A stretch of 29,499 nt of DNA from Welwitschia mirabilis (taxonomy: Eukaryota; Gnetophyta; Gnetopsida; Welwitschiales), in assembly GCA_051453625.1 (NCBI GenBank), contig JBOZIK010000001.1, forward strand, positions 273,730,389 through 273,759,887. Direction: 5' to 3'. Numbering within the stretch: position 1 is the first letter of the stretch; every line of letters begins with the position of its first letter. Of the stretch, positions 29,190 through 29,499 are shown piece by piece. The notes under the pieces were generated by a model. It was not told where the DNA came from. It searched no databases and was given only the letters and a program-made list of their open reading frames with translations. A program made the translations under genes and the position numbers.

Positions 29190-29499
29190 TTCTTAAGGGG
29201 TTTGGCTCTAAGATGGAGAAGAATCAGTTCTCTAGGGAAGGGAAATCCCTTATATTAGACATCGATGAAGATGCATGTAGTGAAATCGAGAAGAAGCTTA
29301 GATTTAGCCCCATTGGAAAGTTTGTCTCATCCAGTCCTCAATCTTGGTTGGATTGAATCCATGAATGGGTTGCTACAAATGGATAGGAATCAACAAAGTT
29401 GATGTTATTACAATGTCAGAAGGGCTGGTATTATTCCAACTAGACAAGAAACAAGATTAGGACAAAATCATTGTAAGAGAACCATGGTTTTTTTGCGCT
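29190..29499 (+). pseudogene. LINE C ORF1 remnant: DUF4283 N-terminal part, runs off the window
   Basis: A mostly open plus-strand reading gives SLILDIDEDACSEIEKKLRF, SPIGKFVSSSPQSWLD, a stop, IHEWVATN, and after a frame change INKVDVITMSEGLVLFQLDK then a stop and VREPWFF. This follows DUF4283 of plant LINE ORF1 proteins: h-x-h-D-x-x-x-x-x-x-h-x-x-x-L-h-G-K-F, then W-h, then a G-h-x-h-F-x-h block and the G-P-W block (here E-P-W). At least two stops and one frame change show decay. The knuckle and ORF2 would lie beyond 29499. Confidence 0.72.

Noticed and set aside
28973-29258. Two plus-strand frames across the third gap
   Set aside because: Mostly N; the real coding signal in this area is the DUF4283 remnant in a different frame from about 29190.
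1-29499. CRISPR array, tRNA, rRNA or bacterial operon
   Set aside because: No evenly spaced identical repeats, no cloverleaf with intact arms, no rRNA-like sequence and no prokaryotic gene packing were seen.

Overview
The window looks like plant nuclear DNA from a large, repeat-laden genome. The evidence is remnants of plant L1-type LINEs (an ORF1 with DUF4283 and a zinc knuckle, AP-endonuclease, reverse transcriptase, zf-RVT), a Ty3/gypsy protease remnant, repeated tRNA-SINE-like copies, and one intact VQ-motif protein gene, a family known mainly from land plants. The sequence is very AT-rich and almost free of CpG outside two blocks, as expected after long cytosine methylation and deamination. 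Old, slowly purged retroelements suggest a gymnosperm such as a conifer, but that is inference. Nothing in the window is bacterial, and there is no CRISPR array, rRNA or recognisable tRNA gene. Three runs of N (15714-16122, 27367-28145, 29035-29159) are assembly gaps.

Layout. 1-560: decayed Ty3/gypsy protease (+). 560-8690: mostly non-coding decayed DNA with A-rich tracts, a diverged TTGAC-type repeat array (4440-4790), a G5/C5 hairpin (6669-6683) and a 258-bp-period duplication (6928-7390). 8690-11555: LINE A (+), ORF2 remnant carrying a roughly 200-bp foreign insert and ending near an A15 tract. 12305-13680: a CpG-retaining block with several open frames and no recognised product. 13787-16470: SINE-like copies around the first gap. 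17150-21140: LINE B (+), the best preserved retroelement, with ORF1 zinc knuckle, endonuclease, RT and zf-RVT in order. 21390-22240: a plus-strand remnant resembling plant transposon-associated proteins. 22344-22360: an A17 tract. 22395-23700: a second CpG-retaining block with the VQ gene on the minus strand, its TATA box, tandem W-boxes and poly(A) signal. 23880-24645: more SINE-like copies. 25290-26841: degenerate and simple duplications. 29190-end: start of LINE C (+), ORF1 DUF4283.

Only the VQ gene is a convincing functional protein gene. The VQ family acts as nuclear partners of WRKY factors and MAP kinases, and the tandem TTGACT W-boxes upstream suggest WRKY feedback on the gene. The retroelements are broken mostly by transitions: active-site Asp to Asn, and Trp, Gln and Arg codons to stops. 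I found no convincing new multi-gene system. The best candidates for novelty are the unexplained CpG-retaining block at 12.3-13.7 kb and the SINE-like family.
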